Below, one piece after another: positions 1-7,660 of a stretch of DNA of 34,819 bases. Each line of letters begins with the position of its first letter. Positions within the stretch are counted from its first letter, which is position 1. The translations under genes and the position numbers were made by a program. This DNA is from Rhodocyclus purpureus (GTDB lineage Bacteria; Pseudomonadota; Gammaproteobacteria; Burkholderiales; Rhodocyclaceae): NCBI RefSeq assembly GCF_016653115.1, contig NZ_NHRX01000023.1:1-34819 (forward strand), given 5' to 3'. The notes beneath the pieces are model-generated. The model was not told the origin of the DNA. It ran no database searches and saw only the letters and a list, made by a program, of their open reading frames with translations.

Positions 1-2
1 CC

Positions 3-305
3 GAGGCGCGTCTCGAAGCCATCACCAGCCGGCCTTGGTTGATGTCCTCGGTCGGTCGGCGCACGGAACATGCTGGCCAGACCACCATCACGCTCACCGG
101 CCAGCATGCCTACTTCGACAAGGCCCGACAGGTGCTCATGCGCATCTCCAGCCAGCTTCAAACATGGGCGCGCGAAGCTGCGGAGCAGTTGGCCTCCCCA
201 TCGGTATGGTTGCGCTGTTGCGATCATCTCAAGCGCACCCTCGCAGCAATCGGCGCACCCCAAGCACTCTGTTTGCTGCCCAATCATCCAAACGGTGTGG
301 GGTAA
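3..305 (+). CDS. Unrecognised protein, 5' end outside window
   Basis: An open frame enters from the left edge and runs to a TAA at 303-305, giving about 100 residues. The first internal ATG is at 39. The middle is hydrophilic and looks helical, with a stretch reading QVLMRISSQLQTWAREAAEQ. I do not recognise a family. The last 35 residues are cysteine-rich and read less like a real protein, so the natural end may have been disturbed. It belongs to the accessory patch at the left of the window. It may be the tail of a mobile-element or plasmid-type gene, but nothing visible proves that. Confidence 0.3.
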   Translation, partial: EARLEAITSRPWLMSSVGRRTEHAGQTTITLTGQHAYFDKARQVLMRISSQLQTWAREAAEQLASPSVWLRCCDHLKRTLAAIGAPQALCLLPNHPNGVG

Positions 306-587
306 CTGAGGTTTTTAGGATAAACGATCCGCCCGGAGAACCGGGATTCCTTCAGCAGCTTACGGATGAGCTCCGCAATCTCGGCTTCTGCTGAAGTGAG
401 AAGAGAAATCGATTTCAGTGTCATGATCGGCATATTGGATCACATTCCGGCGTAGGCGACCCCGCCAGCTTTATAGGACATAAAGTCGAAACTGGCGACT
501 GCCCAGAGTGAGCGGCGTAAGAGGCGACGAGCCTCTGCTGAAAACTAATTATCGAAATCGATTGCCAGCAACAACAAAGGACAATCG
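306..587. other. Intergenic stretch with small palindromes
   Basis: I see no convincing gene here. The stretch holds three short dyads: GAAATCGATTTC at 405-416 (part of it, GAAATCGATT, recurs at 554-563), CTTTAT-AGGAC-ATAAAG near 470-486, and AGAGGC-GACGA-GCCTCT at 520-536. The base composition is more AT-rich than the nap and fdn regions. These could be operator or mobile-element end sequences. None matches a terminal repeat that I can name. Confidence 0.3.
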
Positions 588-737
588 ATGACGGACGATA
601 CCAAGAACGGAGACGCCAAGCAATCCAAAATTGGACTGACGTCGGAAAAACTGATTAGGCACCGCGCTCGAAAGCTGATACAAAAAGCGATCGGGATGGA
701 CGTGGTTGAATTATTGGCAGCCTTCAGATGCGTCTAA
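588..737 (+). CDS. Small hypothetical protein, 49 aa
   Basis: An ATG at 588, preceded by AAAGGAC at a good ribosome-binding distance, opens a 49-residue frame ending in TAA at 735-737. The product starts MTDDTKNGDAKQSK, is strongly charged in the first two thirds (many Lys and Arg) and ends in a more hydrophobic stretch, VVELLAAFRCV. I recognise no family. A basic small protein next to an orphan gene in a low-GC patch could be an accessory or mobile-element protein. The start and Shine-Dalgarno support it; nothing else does. Confidence 0.35.
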   Translation: MTDDTKNGDAKQSKIGLTSEKLIRHRARKLIQKAIGMDVVELLAAFRCV

Positions 738-778
738 CATATAAATTTACCGTTTTCTAGAGTTTTATGAGCAAGGCC

Positions 779-1642
779 TCATGGCACGTCAAAGATAGCC
801 TGCCAGTTGGATGGAGAACCATTTGAAAACGGCGCGCATGCATCCTCGTCACCGTCCCAAGCACCAATGAAGTCTTCAGACTGACCAGGATGAATGAACG
901 CCCCCAAGTGATAGGGTCTCTTTGTTTTACGCCGAACGTAACCAAGACGCTGGTAATCTTCTTTGTCGAAAAAAATGAACCCTTCGACTTTAACGGTTGC
1001 GATTTGATGAATATATTCGTCCAAGACCTCGAAGGAAGATGAATCAGCATTCTTTGTTATTGAAACTTCCAATAGCTCAGAGCCAAACTCGGACACTTCT
1101 GCGAGGATCGTCAAGAAGTCCACAAGGTCGTAGTCTGCGCCAATATTTCTGTCGCCGCTGGCAGGGGCTTTGTATGCAATAAGCTCTCGTTGCGCCTTCA
1201 GTTGCAAAGCGGTCATCTTCATCCCCGCCGCTAGATCTTTATCGAACTTTGCGACCCAATCGAATGCCACATTGATAGCGCGACTGTGGGAGATTGCCAT
1301 TAGTCCCCCTGCGTTCCACTGTTCAGTTGGGATCGTGTAAACGAGGCCGCGCAACAGCGATAGGGCAGCGTAGTACTCAAAATATGGATTCGCAGAGCGC
1401 AGCCCCGACTGACGCGCAAACTCCAGGCTATTTAGTAGCACTGTTGCATTGAGAATCATCTTGGTTGCTAAGTACGTCCGACACGACCACTCGGAATTTT
1501 TTTCACGCGTCCAGTTCTTTGTAATCTGCGCGTATTGGGCCGCAATACAGTTTGCAACCGTAGTCAGTTTCTTCTCAGAGCAAATGTTGAAAAGCCTTCG
1601 ATAGGAGTATCCCCAACTTCTTCCTGCATGCCGCATGACCAC
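779..1642 (-). CDS. Orphan hypothetical protein, 287 aa
   Basis: A 287-residue frame starts at a GTG at 1642 or, two codons on, an ATG at 1636. No strong Shine-Dalgarno is visible for either. The first 180 residues look helical (for example YFEYYAALSLLRGLVYTIP). The C-terminal part is more mixed and acidic, with WDGDEDAC near the end. I see no signal peptide, membrane segment, Walker motif or metal-binding cysteine pattern. Codon use and GC content are clearly lower than in the nap, moa and fdn genes, which suggests horizontal acquisition. It stands alone, with no partner gene except the 49-aa ORF beyond its 3' end on the other strand. Function unknown. Confidence 0.6.
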   Translation of the reverse strand: MVMRHAGRSWGYSYRRLFNICSEKKLTTVANCIAAQYAQITKNWTREKNSEWSCRTYLATKMILNATVLLNSLEFARQSGLRSANPYFEYYAALSLLRGLVYTIPTEQWNAGGLMAISHSRAINVAFDWVAKFDKDLAAGMKMTALQLKAQRELIAYKAPASGDRNIGADYDLVDFLTILAEVSEFGSELLEVSITKNADSSSFEVLDEYIHQIATVKVEGFIFFDKEDYQRLGYVRRKTKRPYHLGAFIHPGQSEDFIGAWDGDEDACAPFSNGSPSNWQAIFDVP

Positions 1643-1747
1643 TTCGCAACCCCAAAATAGAGTTTATTCCTCGCACCGCAAGCACTGTTCCGTGCGAGGT
1701 AGCTCGCCGCAAAGGATAAACCGCGTTGCACTAGACCGACGACTTAT

Positions 1748-2593
1748 TCAGACGGAAAGACTAGGGATTGTAAGCGTCGGCGATGCTTTCTGACTAGCGG
1801 CAAACGCGCTTGCCGTAGCCAACGGGTTGAGAGAGTCGGCGCAGCGCGCCGGCTGTGCGCTCAGTCGCCGCCGCGCAGGCTCAGCACTCTTGGGCTCCCA
1901 CTGCGCCCAGTTGACAAGCAGGTTGCACGCGTCGTGGCTCTGCTCGCGCAGGTAGCGGCTGGTGGCGACGCTGCGCATTCCGTGTTCGCAGTAGACGGGG
2001 ATCTTCGCCTGCGGGTCGAGCGAGTCGAGCAGATCGGGGCCGGCGAACAAGCTGGCGAGCGGGGGCAGGCGCGCGCCGGCGAGCCTTTTCCGCTCCCATT
2101 CGTGCGGCTCGCGGACGTCGATGAGGACGATCTTTTCGCCGCGCGCACGCAGCGCCTCCAGGTCGGCGAGGGTCAGGTTTGCTGGCGGGGCGCTCGCGCA
2201 CTGCGCTGCTTCGGCTTCGGCTTCGGCTTCGGCTTCGGCTTCGGCTTCGGCTTCGGGTAATGCGACCTCTTCGGGGGGCAGGCTGCACACCGGGCAGTCC
2301 TGCGACTTGTCGATGCGCAGGTTCAGGCTCTCCCAGTTGCGCGCGTCGATCAGCCAGAGGCGGCCGAGCAGGGTCGACAGCCCGTTCGTCCGGCAGTGAT
2401 CGAAGCCGAGCGCGAGCTTGCAGACCTCGACCACCTGGATCGTGCCGATCATCCCGGCGACGCCGCCGAGCGTTCCGGCCTCCGCGCACTTGGTGACATG
2501 GTCGGTCGGCGGACGCGGGTAGAGGCAGCGGCAGCAGGGGCCGTGCCTGGCCCAGAACACCGCGACCTGCCCTTCGCTGCTCGGGTTCTTCAC
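1748..2593 (-). pseudogene. 5'-truncated duplicate of moeB-rhodanese
   Basis: This frame of up to 281 codons repeats the C-terminal 60% of the intact MoeB at 3507-4634. Homology starts near 2577 at a residue equal to Glu158 of the intact copy, so the whole nucleotide-binding half, including GAGGLGS, is missing. Over the first 100 shared residues I count 13 differences, about 87% identity. Both CxxC zinc pairs, the MoeB-type cysteine (KCAEAGTLGG) and the rhodanese loop CEHGMR are kept. Between the two domains it has eight Glu-Ala repeats. The C-terminus departs from the parent after WAQWE and runs on about 50 residues. It cannot adenylate MoaD. A free rhodanese from an internal start is possible but unproven. 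Confidence 0.75.
2208..2255. repeat. Hexanucleotide repeat (GCTTCG) x 8
   Basis: Eight perfect, uninterrupted copies of the 6-bp unit GCTTCG. On the minus strand they encode (Glu-Ala)8 in the linker between the MoeB-like and rhodanese domains of the truncated moeB copy. The intact moeB has no such run at the same place. A multiple-of-three unit changes linker length without shifting frame. It is a typical slipped-strand expansion in DNA under weak selection. Confidence 0.95.
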
Positions 2594-2661
2594 CGGACGG
2601 CGCGTGCGCCCGGTGGGGCCCTCATGAACCTGCGGGAGGTACCACGACTTCGGATGGGGAC

Positions 2662-3009
2662 TTATGCTGCCTGAAGCATGAATTCGACTTTGACTGCGTC
2701 GTAGGGAAACTCGATGCTACCCGCTGCAGTACGGTCGAGAACACCTGCGTTCAGGAGCGCCATGACATCCCCGTGCACTGCCTTGACATCCCGCCCCACC
2801 CGACGAGCTGCCTCACGAATGGAAATCGGACCTGCACCGCACATGACCTTGAGCAGTTCCCAGCGCTTCGCCGTGAGGACTTGCCAAAGCAGTTCTGGCG
2901 TAGCAAAGCCGATGTGTGCCTCGGCGTCACCTTCGCCTGATTTCATGGCACGAGCCGCATCGGCCAAGGTATCGGCAAGGCTACGCACCTCAAGAATGAC
3001 CGTTTTCAT
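2662..3009 (-). CDS. tumA: TumA-like HTH antitoxin
   Basis: The 115-residue product looks like the helix-turn-helix antitoxin partner of TumE/DUF6516 toxins. Residues about 45-100 read as a winged helix (LLWQVLTAKRWELLKVM, then ISIREAARRVGRDVKAVHGD, then a beta wing). The start at 3009 is chosen because GAGGTGG lies just upstream; an ATG 15 nt earlier has no better signal. Its first 20 bases overlap the end of the toxin gene, so the two are translationally coupled with the toxin first, the usual order in this family. It should bind and neutralise the toxin and repress its own promoter. The family call comes from recognition of both partners together and is not a search result. Confidence 0.7.
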   Translation of the reverse strand: MKTVILEVRSLADTLADAARAMKSGEGDAEAHIGFATPELLWQVLTAKRWELLKVMCGAGPISIREAARRVGRDVKAVHGDVMALLNAGVLDRTAAGSIEFPYDAVKVEFMLQAA

Positions 3010-3286
3010 CGTTCCACCTCGCAATGTCGGCGTTGAAATCCAGCATCAACTGATCGGGGTTTGAAAAGGCGTAATCGACCTCCAGCGCGCCGAAATGCCG
3101 GTGATCGCCTTTGCCGCGCTCGTTGTCGTAGCGAACCACGCACTCGCCCCTAACAACGTAAGCCAATCGATACTTGAACAAGTGCTCCGACGGTGGGACA
3201 GGCTCGGGCAAGCGCCAGACAGCAATCTCAGCAAAGGCGTCAGCAGACAGGACGACCCGTCGGCGGATGAGTGGAGTAGCCTTCAT
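2990..3286 (-). CDS. tumE: TumE/DUF6516-family toxin
   Basis: A 98-residue protein of the DUF6516 type: KATPLIRRRVVLSADAFAE, then a central VVRGECVVRYDNERGKGDHRH, and a conserved aromatic and acidic tail. Members of this family are toxins (TumE) of type II toxin-antitoxin pairs with a downstream HTH antitoxin. The conserved YDNERGKGDHRH block is a reasonable place for the active residues, probably in RNA cleavage, but that is inference. Start at ATG 3286; an upstream in-frame start at 3322 would run through the inverted repeat and is less likely. The cassette sits between the two moeB copies, as if it came in with, or after, the duplication. Confidence 0.7.
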   Translation of the reverse strand: MKATPLIRRRVVLSADAFAEIAVWRLPEPVPPSEHLFKYRLAYVVRGECVVRYDNERGKGDHRHFGALEVDYAFSNPDQLMLDFNADIARWNDENGHS

Positions 3287-3297
3287 GTTGGTGATGA

Positions 3298-3321
3298 TGA
3301 CAACGACTCGATGTGTTGTCA
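3298..3321. promoter_or_regulatory. Inverted repeat upstream of tumE (operator candidate)
   Basis: Perfect 7-bp arms, TGACAAC at 3298-3304 and GTTGTCA at 3315-3321, are separated by 10 bp. They lie 12-35 bp upstream of the tumE start. On the minus strand the outer arm overlaps a consensus -35, TTGACA, at 3322-3317; the matching -10 is poor. The position fits an autoregulatory site for the TumA/TumE complex. Confidence 0.5.
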
Positions 3322-3506
3322 ATCACTACAACGGCACAAAGCGAAAGAGCGTAATCGGCGACAACTGCTCGTCGTCGGAATTACGGTGACAGTAGACTTG
3401 ATTCAAGGTGATGGCCGGAACGTGATGATTGCATGAGAGAGAGGGCCGATCGACCATCCCGAAGCAGACTTCGCCTCGCAGTACCCTCAGTCGCTCTTGG
3501 GCAGAC

Positions 3507-4634
3507 TCAGCCCTGCTCGCGCTCCCACTGTGCCCAGTCGACGACCAGGTTGTAGGCGTCGTAGCCCTGCTCGCGCAGGTAGCGGCTGGCGCCGGCGCTG
3601 CGGATGCCGTGCTCGCAATAGACGAGGATCTTCGCGTTGGCGTCGAGCGACTCGAGCTGGTCGGGCTCCGAGAACAGGCTGGCGAGCGGGAGCAGGTGGG
3701 CGCCGGCGAGCCGCTTCTCCTCCCATTCCTGCGGCTCGCGCACGTCGAGGAGGACGATGCGCTCGCCGCGTGCGCGCAGCGCCGCCAGGTCGGCGAGCGT
3801 CAGCCTGGTCGGTGGCGCACTCGCGCAGTAAGTGGCTTCGGCCCCGGGCAGCGCGAGCTCGGCGGGCGGCAGGCTGCACACCGGGCAGTCGGGCGACTTG
3901 GCGATGCGCAGGTTCAGGCTCTCCCAGTTGCGCGCGTCGATCACCCAGAGGCGGCCGAGCAGCGTCTCGAGCCCCTGCGCGCGGCAGTGATCGAGGCCGA
4001 GCGCGAGCTTGCACACCTCGACGGCCTGGATCGTGCCGATCATCCCGGCGACGCCGCCGAGCGTTCCGGCTTCGGCGCAGTTGGCGACCTGGTCGGTCGG
4101 CGGGCGTGGGTAGAGGCAGCGGTAGCAGGGGCCGTGCCTGGCCCAGAACACCGAGACCTGCCCCTCGAAGCCGAGGATCGAGCCGTAGACGACCGGCAGA
4201 CCGAGCTTCACCGCCGCGTCGTTGATCAGGTACTTGGCGGCGAAGTTGTCGGTACCGTCGACGACGATGTCGTAGCCGGAAAAGATGTCCACGACGTTGG
4301 CCGGCGACAGGCGCTGCATGAGCGGCTGCAGGTCGACCTCGCCATTGAGTTCCACCAGGTGGCGCGCGGCGGCGAGCGCCTTGGGCTCACCCTCGTCGCT
4401 TTCGCGGAAGACGACCTGCCGCTGCAGGTTGCTCGTGTCGACGCGGTCGTCGTCGATGAGGCCGATCCGGCCGCCGGCCGCGCGCAGCCCGACCCCAGCC
4501 GCAGCCAGGTAGAGCAGTACCGGCGAGCCGAGACCGCCGGCGCCGACCACCAGCACGCGCGCGCGGGCCAGCTGCTGCTGCCCCTCGCTGCCGATTTCCT
4601 TGAGGACGGTCTGGCGCAGGTAGCGGGGATCCAT
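3507..4634 (-). CDS. moeB: MoeB adenylyltransferase with C-terminal rhodanese domain
   Basis: A 375-residue E1-like enzyme. It activates the MoaD C-terminus as an acyl-adenylate so that it can be thiolated for molybdopterin synthase. Visible features: nucleotide loop GAGGLGS (31-37), DGTDN (126-130), zinc cysteines C170/C173 and C250/C253, MoeB-type C186 in NCAEAGTLGG, and from about 275 a rhodanese domain with active-site loop CEHGIR (C340). The rhodanese fusion resembles MOCS3/Uba4/MoeZ proteins, where the same polypeptide supplies the persulfide sulfur. It is the last gene of the nap-moa run, 13 bp after moaE. A truncated duplicate lies downstream at 1748-2593. Confidence 0.93.
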   Translation of the reverse strand: MDPRYLRQTVLKEIGSEGQQQLARARVLVVGAGGLGSPVLLYLAAAGVGLRAAGGRIGLIDDDRVDTSNLQRQVVFRESDEGEPKALAAARHLVELNGEVDLQPLMQRLSPANVVDIFSGYDIVVDGTDNFAAKYLINDAAVKLGLPVVYGSILGFEGQVSVFWARHGPCYRCLYPRPPTDQVANCAEAGTLGGVAGMIGTIQAVEVCKLALGLDHCRAQGLETLLGRLWVIDARNWESLNLRIAKSPDCPVCSLPPAELALPGAEATYCASAPPTRLTLADLAALRARGERIVLLDVREPQEWEEKRLAGAHLLPLASLFSEPDQLESLDANAKILVYCEHGIRSAGASRYLREQGYDAYNLVVDWAQWEREQG

Positions 4635-4647
4635 GGCTGTGGCGGCG

Positions 4648-5118
4648 CTAGAGGCCGATCGTCTCGTCGGCGGGGCCGTGCGCGCAGAGCGCGTGTCCCT
4701 GCACCCATTCGCTGTCGCCGTCGACGTAGTGTTCCTGCTTCCAGATCGGCGCGCGGTGCTTGATCTCCTCGATCAGGTAGCGGCATGCCTTGAAGGATTC
4801 GTCGCGGTGCGGCGAACTGACGGCGACCAGGATGCTGACGCCGCCGATGTCGAGGCGGCCCTGGAAATGCTCGATATAGACCTTCAGCCTTTCGCCCCAG
4901 CGCGCGCGCACCTCGGCGGCCAGCTCGCGGAAGACGGTGAGGCAGAGCCCGTCGAAGACGTCGTAGGAGACGCCGCGCACCGGCTTGCCGAGGTTGTGGT
5001 CGCGCACGGTGCCGACGAAGAGGTCGGCGGCGCCGTGCGCGGGGTCGGCAACGAAATCGATCGCGGCCTGGGCGACGAGCGGGCTGCCCGAGATGCGGAG
5101 ATAGTCGCGTCCGCTCAT
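4648..5118 (-). CDS. moaE: Molybdopterin synthase large subunit MoaE
   Basis: The 156-residue catalytic subunit of molybdopterin synthase. With MoaD it puts two dithiolene sulfurs on cyclic pyranopterin monophosphate in the cytoplasm. Family landmarks are GTVRDHN near residue 40, the HRDESF segment and the active-site region PIWKQEHY, where the lysine is catalytic in MoaE. I place the start at 5118, 2 bp after the moaD stop with a G-rich sequence ahead. An ATG at 5133 inside moaD would add five residues and is also possible. It is followed by moeB. Confidence 0.94.
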   Translation of the reverse strand: MSGRDYLRISGSPLVAQAAIDFVADPAHGAADLFVGTVRDHNLGKPVRGVSYDVFDGLCLTVFRELAAEVRARWGERLKVYIEHFQGRLDIGGVSILVAVSSPHRDESFKACRYLIEEIKHRAPIWKQEHYVDGDSEWVQGHALCAHGPADETIGL

Positions 5119-5120
5119 CG

Positions 5121-5402
5121 TCAGCCCCCGCATACGGGCGGCAGGATCGCCAGTTGCGCATCGGCGTGCAGGCAGTCGCTGTCGGCGAGGACGGCGCTGT
5201 CGGTCGCCAGCGCCGATTGCGCGAGCAGTGCAGGCTTGTCGAACGTGCCGTTTACGCGTTTCAGTTCGTCGGCGAGCGCCGCCTTGATCGCGGCGACCTG
5301 GCTGCCGGCGGCGACCGAAACCTGCACCGGTCCGTTGTGGAAGCTGCGGAAGGCGCCGAACAGGCGAATCTGCAGCGAGATCAAGTCTGGCGAGTCTGAC
5401 AT
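5121..5402 (-). CDS. moaD: Molybdopterin synthase small subunit MoaD
   Basis: A 93-residue ubiquitin-fold sulfur carrier ending in the required Gly-Gly. MoeB adenylates this C-terminus, which then carries the thiocarboxylate that MoaE uses. The N-terminus (ISLQIRLFGAFRSFH) forms the first beta strand typical of MoaD and ThiS. ATG 5402 follows the moeA stop by 15 bp with GGGGAG as ribosome-binding site. It lies inside the moa run, directly before moaE. Confidence 0.93.
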   Translation of the reverse strand: MSDSPDLISLQIRLFGAFRSFHNGPVQVSVAAGSQVAAIKAALADELKRVNGTFDKPALLAQSALATDSAVLADSDCLHADAQLAILPPVCGG

Positions 5403-5417
5403 GCGGCTTCTCCCCGG

Positions 5418-6659
5418 CTAGATGGCCGGAAACAGTTCACGGGAGGCGACGCCGAGCGTGTCACCCGGCGCCAGCGAGTTCTGATTCTCCTCGGCGATCG
5501 CCCAGCAGTTCATCGCGAGCATCGGCGAGATCCTGAACGACTCCTGACCGTCGAGGATGCTCAGGCCGAATTCAGCGGCCTCGCCGCCTACGTCGCTGCC
5601 GAGGCGCGCCTTGAGGAAATGGCGCAGTTCGCCCTTCTTGCGGTACGGAGCGACGAGCCGGATGCGCTGGAAGCTCTCCTCGGGCATTCCGAGCAGCGCG
5701 CGGATCAAGGGCTGCACGAAGAAGCGCAGGCCGACCGCAGTCGCCACCGGGTTGCCGGGAAGCCCGAAGTAGTAGCGGCCATCCTCGAGCACGGCAAAGA
5801 GGATGGGCTTGCCCGGCTTGATCGCGACGCCGTGAAAGACGATGCGCGCGCCGCCTTCCTGCAGCAGTTCGGGGATGAAATCCCAGCGCCCCTTCGACAC
5901 CGCGCCGCAACTGAGGACGATGCGCGCGTGCGGCAAGGCCTGCAGCGCGTCGGCAAAGAGCGCCGGGTCGTCGCCGATGTTGCCGGCGTAGGCGAAGGGG
6001 ATGCCGGCGGCGCCGAGTTCGCTCTCGAGATAAGGGAGGTTCGAGTTGTAGATCTCGCCGGCGGCGAGCGGCCGTTCATAGTCGTCGCTCACTTCCTTGC
6101 CGGTGGCGAAGGCGCCGACCTCGGGCAGGAGATGGACGGGGACCTCTTCGACGCCGGCGGCGGCGAGCGCGGCGAGGTGGCCGCCGTGCAGCCGCGTGCC
6201 CTGCGCGACCAGCAGCTGGCCGGCGCGGAAGTCTTCGCCGGCGCGCCGCAGGTTGTCGCCGGGCGCCAGCGCCCGGCCGATGCGGATGGCCGTCGTCCTG
6301 CCGTCGTCGTCGCGCAGCGTTTCCACCTGTTCGATCGGGACGACGGTGTCGCAGCCGGCCGGTATCGGGGCCCCGGTCATGATCTCGACCGCGCTGCCCG
6401 CGCTGGCGGCCGAGGGGAAGTCGCCGGCGGCAAGACAGGCGCCGACCGGGAGCGTGAGCGGGAAGTCCGCCGCCTGCGTCAGTGCCGAATTCAGCGCGAA
6501 GCCGTCCATCGCCGAATTGTCGAACGGCGGGATGTCGATCGCAGCGACGAGATCGGTCGCCGCGACCTGCCCGCGGGCGTTGCGGCGCTTGACGAACTGC
6601 ACCGGCTGCGGCTTCGCCTCGGCGATGATCAGGCGCAACGCCTCCCGATAGCTAATCAT
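5418..6659 (-). CDS. moeA: Molybdopterin molybdenumtransferase MoeA
   Basis: A 413-residue MoeA, which inserts molybdate into adenylylated molybdopterin. It has the N-terminal PPFDNSAMDGFA loop (an active-site region), a molybdopterin-binding Mog-like core and the GLPGNPVAT motif near residue 290. The usual TSGGVSVGDYD-type loop reads LSCGAVSKGRWDF here, a departure from the Escherichia coli pattern. The start codon overlaps the end of moaC/B by 8 bp, so translation is probably coupled. A C-terminal MoeA domain IV follows as normal. Confidence 0.93.
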   Translation of the reverse strand: MISYREALRLIIAEAKPQPVQFVKRRNARGQVAATDLVAAIDIPPFDNSAMDGFALNSALTQAADFPLTLPVGACLAAGDFPSAASAGSAVEIMTGAPIPAGCDTVVPIEQVETLRDDDGRTTAIRIGRALAPGDNLRRAGEDFRAGQLLVAQGTRLHGGHLAALAAAGVEEVPVHLLPEVGAFATGKEVSDDYERPLAAGEIYNSNLPYLESELGAAGIPFAYAGNIGDDPALFADALQALPHARIVLSCGAVSKGRWDFIPELLQEGGARIVFHGVAIKPGKPILFAVLEDGRYYFGLPGNPVATAVGLRFFVQPLIRALLGMPEESFQRIRLVAPYRKKGELRHFLKARLGSDVGGEAAEFGLSILDGQESFRISPMLAMNCWAIAEENQNSLAPGDTLGVASRELFPAI

Positions 6660-7647
6660 GCTTGAGATCGTCCAGAGTGTTGAGCAGGTGCCGCAGTTGC
6701 GGCGCGAGACAGTCGATGCCTTCGCGTACCGCCTTGGGGTTGCCGGGAAGCGTGACGATCAGCATCCTGCCGAGCGTCGCGGCCAGGCTGCGACTGCTCC
6801 AGCTGTAGGGCGTGAATTGCGCGCCGTACTGGCGCAGCAGTTCGCCGACGCCCGGGATGACGCGGTCGGCAAGGGCGGTGACGGTCTCCGGCGTGCAGTC
6901 GCGCGACGAGATGCCGGTGCCGCCCGAGGTGATGATCAGGCGCGTGTCGCCGCGTGCGCCGATCGCCAGGATCTTCTCGCGCAGAGCCGCGCTGTCGTCG
7001 GCGAGGACGACGCTCTCGGTGACGGTCGCGCCGAGCGCCGTGAGCAGCGCGCCGGCGAGCGGCCCCGACTGGTCGGCATATTCACCGCGTGCGGCGCGGT
7101 CGCTCAGGGTGATGATGGCGGCGCCGATCCCGGCCAGCGGTTGCTGGCTCGCGGCCTTGGGCGCGACCTTCTGGCGCACCCAGTCGGGGACGCCGGCGGG
7201 GTTGAGCCACAGCCCGGACTTGCCGCCGCTCTTGGCGAGCAGGCGGATTCCGCTCATGCACATGTCGGGCTCGATCATCTTGGTGAGGTCCCAGAGGGTC
7301 AGCAGCGCGGCGTTGACGCCGGCCAGCGCTTCCATCTCGACGCCGGTGCGGGCGAAGGTCTTCGCGGTGCAGGTGACGATCACCGCGCAGGCGGCCTCGT
7401 CGAGGCGGGTCGTGATCTCGACATGATCGAGACCCATGGGGTGACACAGCGGGATCGTCTGGCTGGCCTGCTTGGCACCCTGGATGCCGGCGATCTCGGC
7501 AAGGATGAGCACGTCGCCCTTCGGCAGCGAGCGCGTGCGGATCAACTCGAAGGCCGTCGGGCCGACCCGGATCTGCCCCTCGGCGATGGCGATGCGGCGT
7601 GTCGGCGGCTTCTCGCCGACATCGATCATGTGGAAGCTGCTGTTCAT
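6652..7647 (-). CDS. moaCB: MoaC-MoaB/Mog bifunctional protein
   Basis: A 331-residue fusion. Residues about 1-160 are MoaC (cyclic pyranopterin monophosphate synthase): MIDVGEKPPTRRIA at the start, LCHPMGLDHVEI near 68-79, GVEMEAL near 102, and the lysine-rich SGIRLLAKSGGKSG at 132-145. Residues about 172-331 are a MoaB/Mog adenylyltransferase domain with ITSGGTGISSRDCTPE (239-254) and LPGNPKAV. One polypeptide thus joins the second pathway step to molybdopterin adenylylation just before MoeA. An AGGA sequence precedes ATG 7647, 13 bp after the moaA stop. Such fusions are known in proteobacteria. Confidence 0.92.
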   Translation of the reverse strand: MNSSFHMIDVGEKPPTRRIAIAEGQIRVGPTAFELIRTRSLPKGDVLILAEIAGIQGAKQASQTIPLCHPMGLDHVEITTRLDEAACAVIVTCTAKTFARTGVEMEALAGVNAALLTLWDLTKMIEPDMCMSGIRLLAKSGGKSGLWLNPAGVPDWVRQKVAPKAASQQPLAGIGAAIITLSDRAARGEYADQSGPLAGALLTALGATVTESVVLADDSAALREKILAIGARGDTRLIITSGGTGISSRDCTPETVTALADRVIPGVGELLRQYGAQFTPYSWSSRSLAATLGRMLIVTLPGNPKAVREGIDCLAPQLRHLLNTLDDLKHD

Positions 7648-7660
7648 CCTGTCCTTTCGT

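Noticed and set aside
284-424. A 46-codon minus-strand ORF (MTLKSISLLTSAEAEIAEL...)
   Set aside because: It reads like a protein fragment, but it is short, overlaps the partial plus-strand gene and has no clear ribosome-binding site. It may be a remnant; not enough to call.
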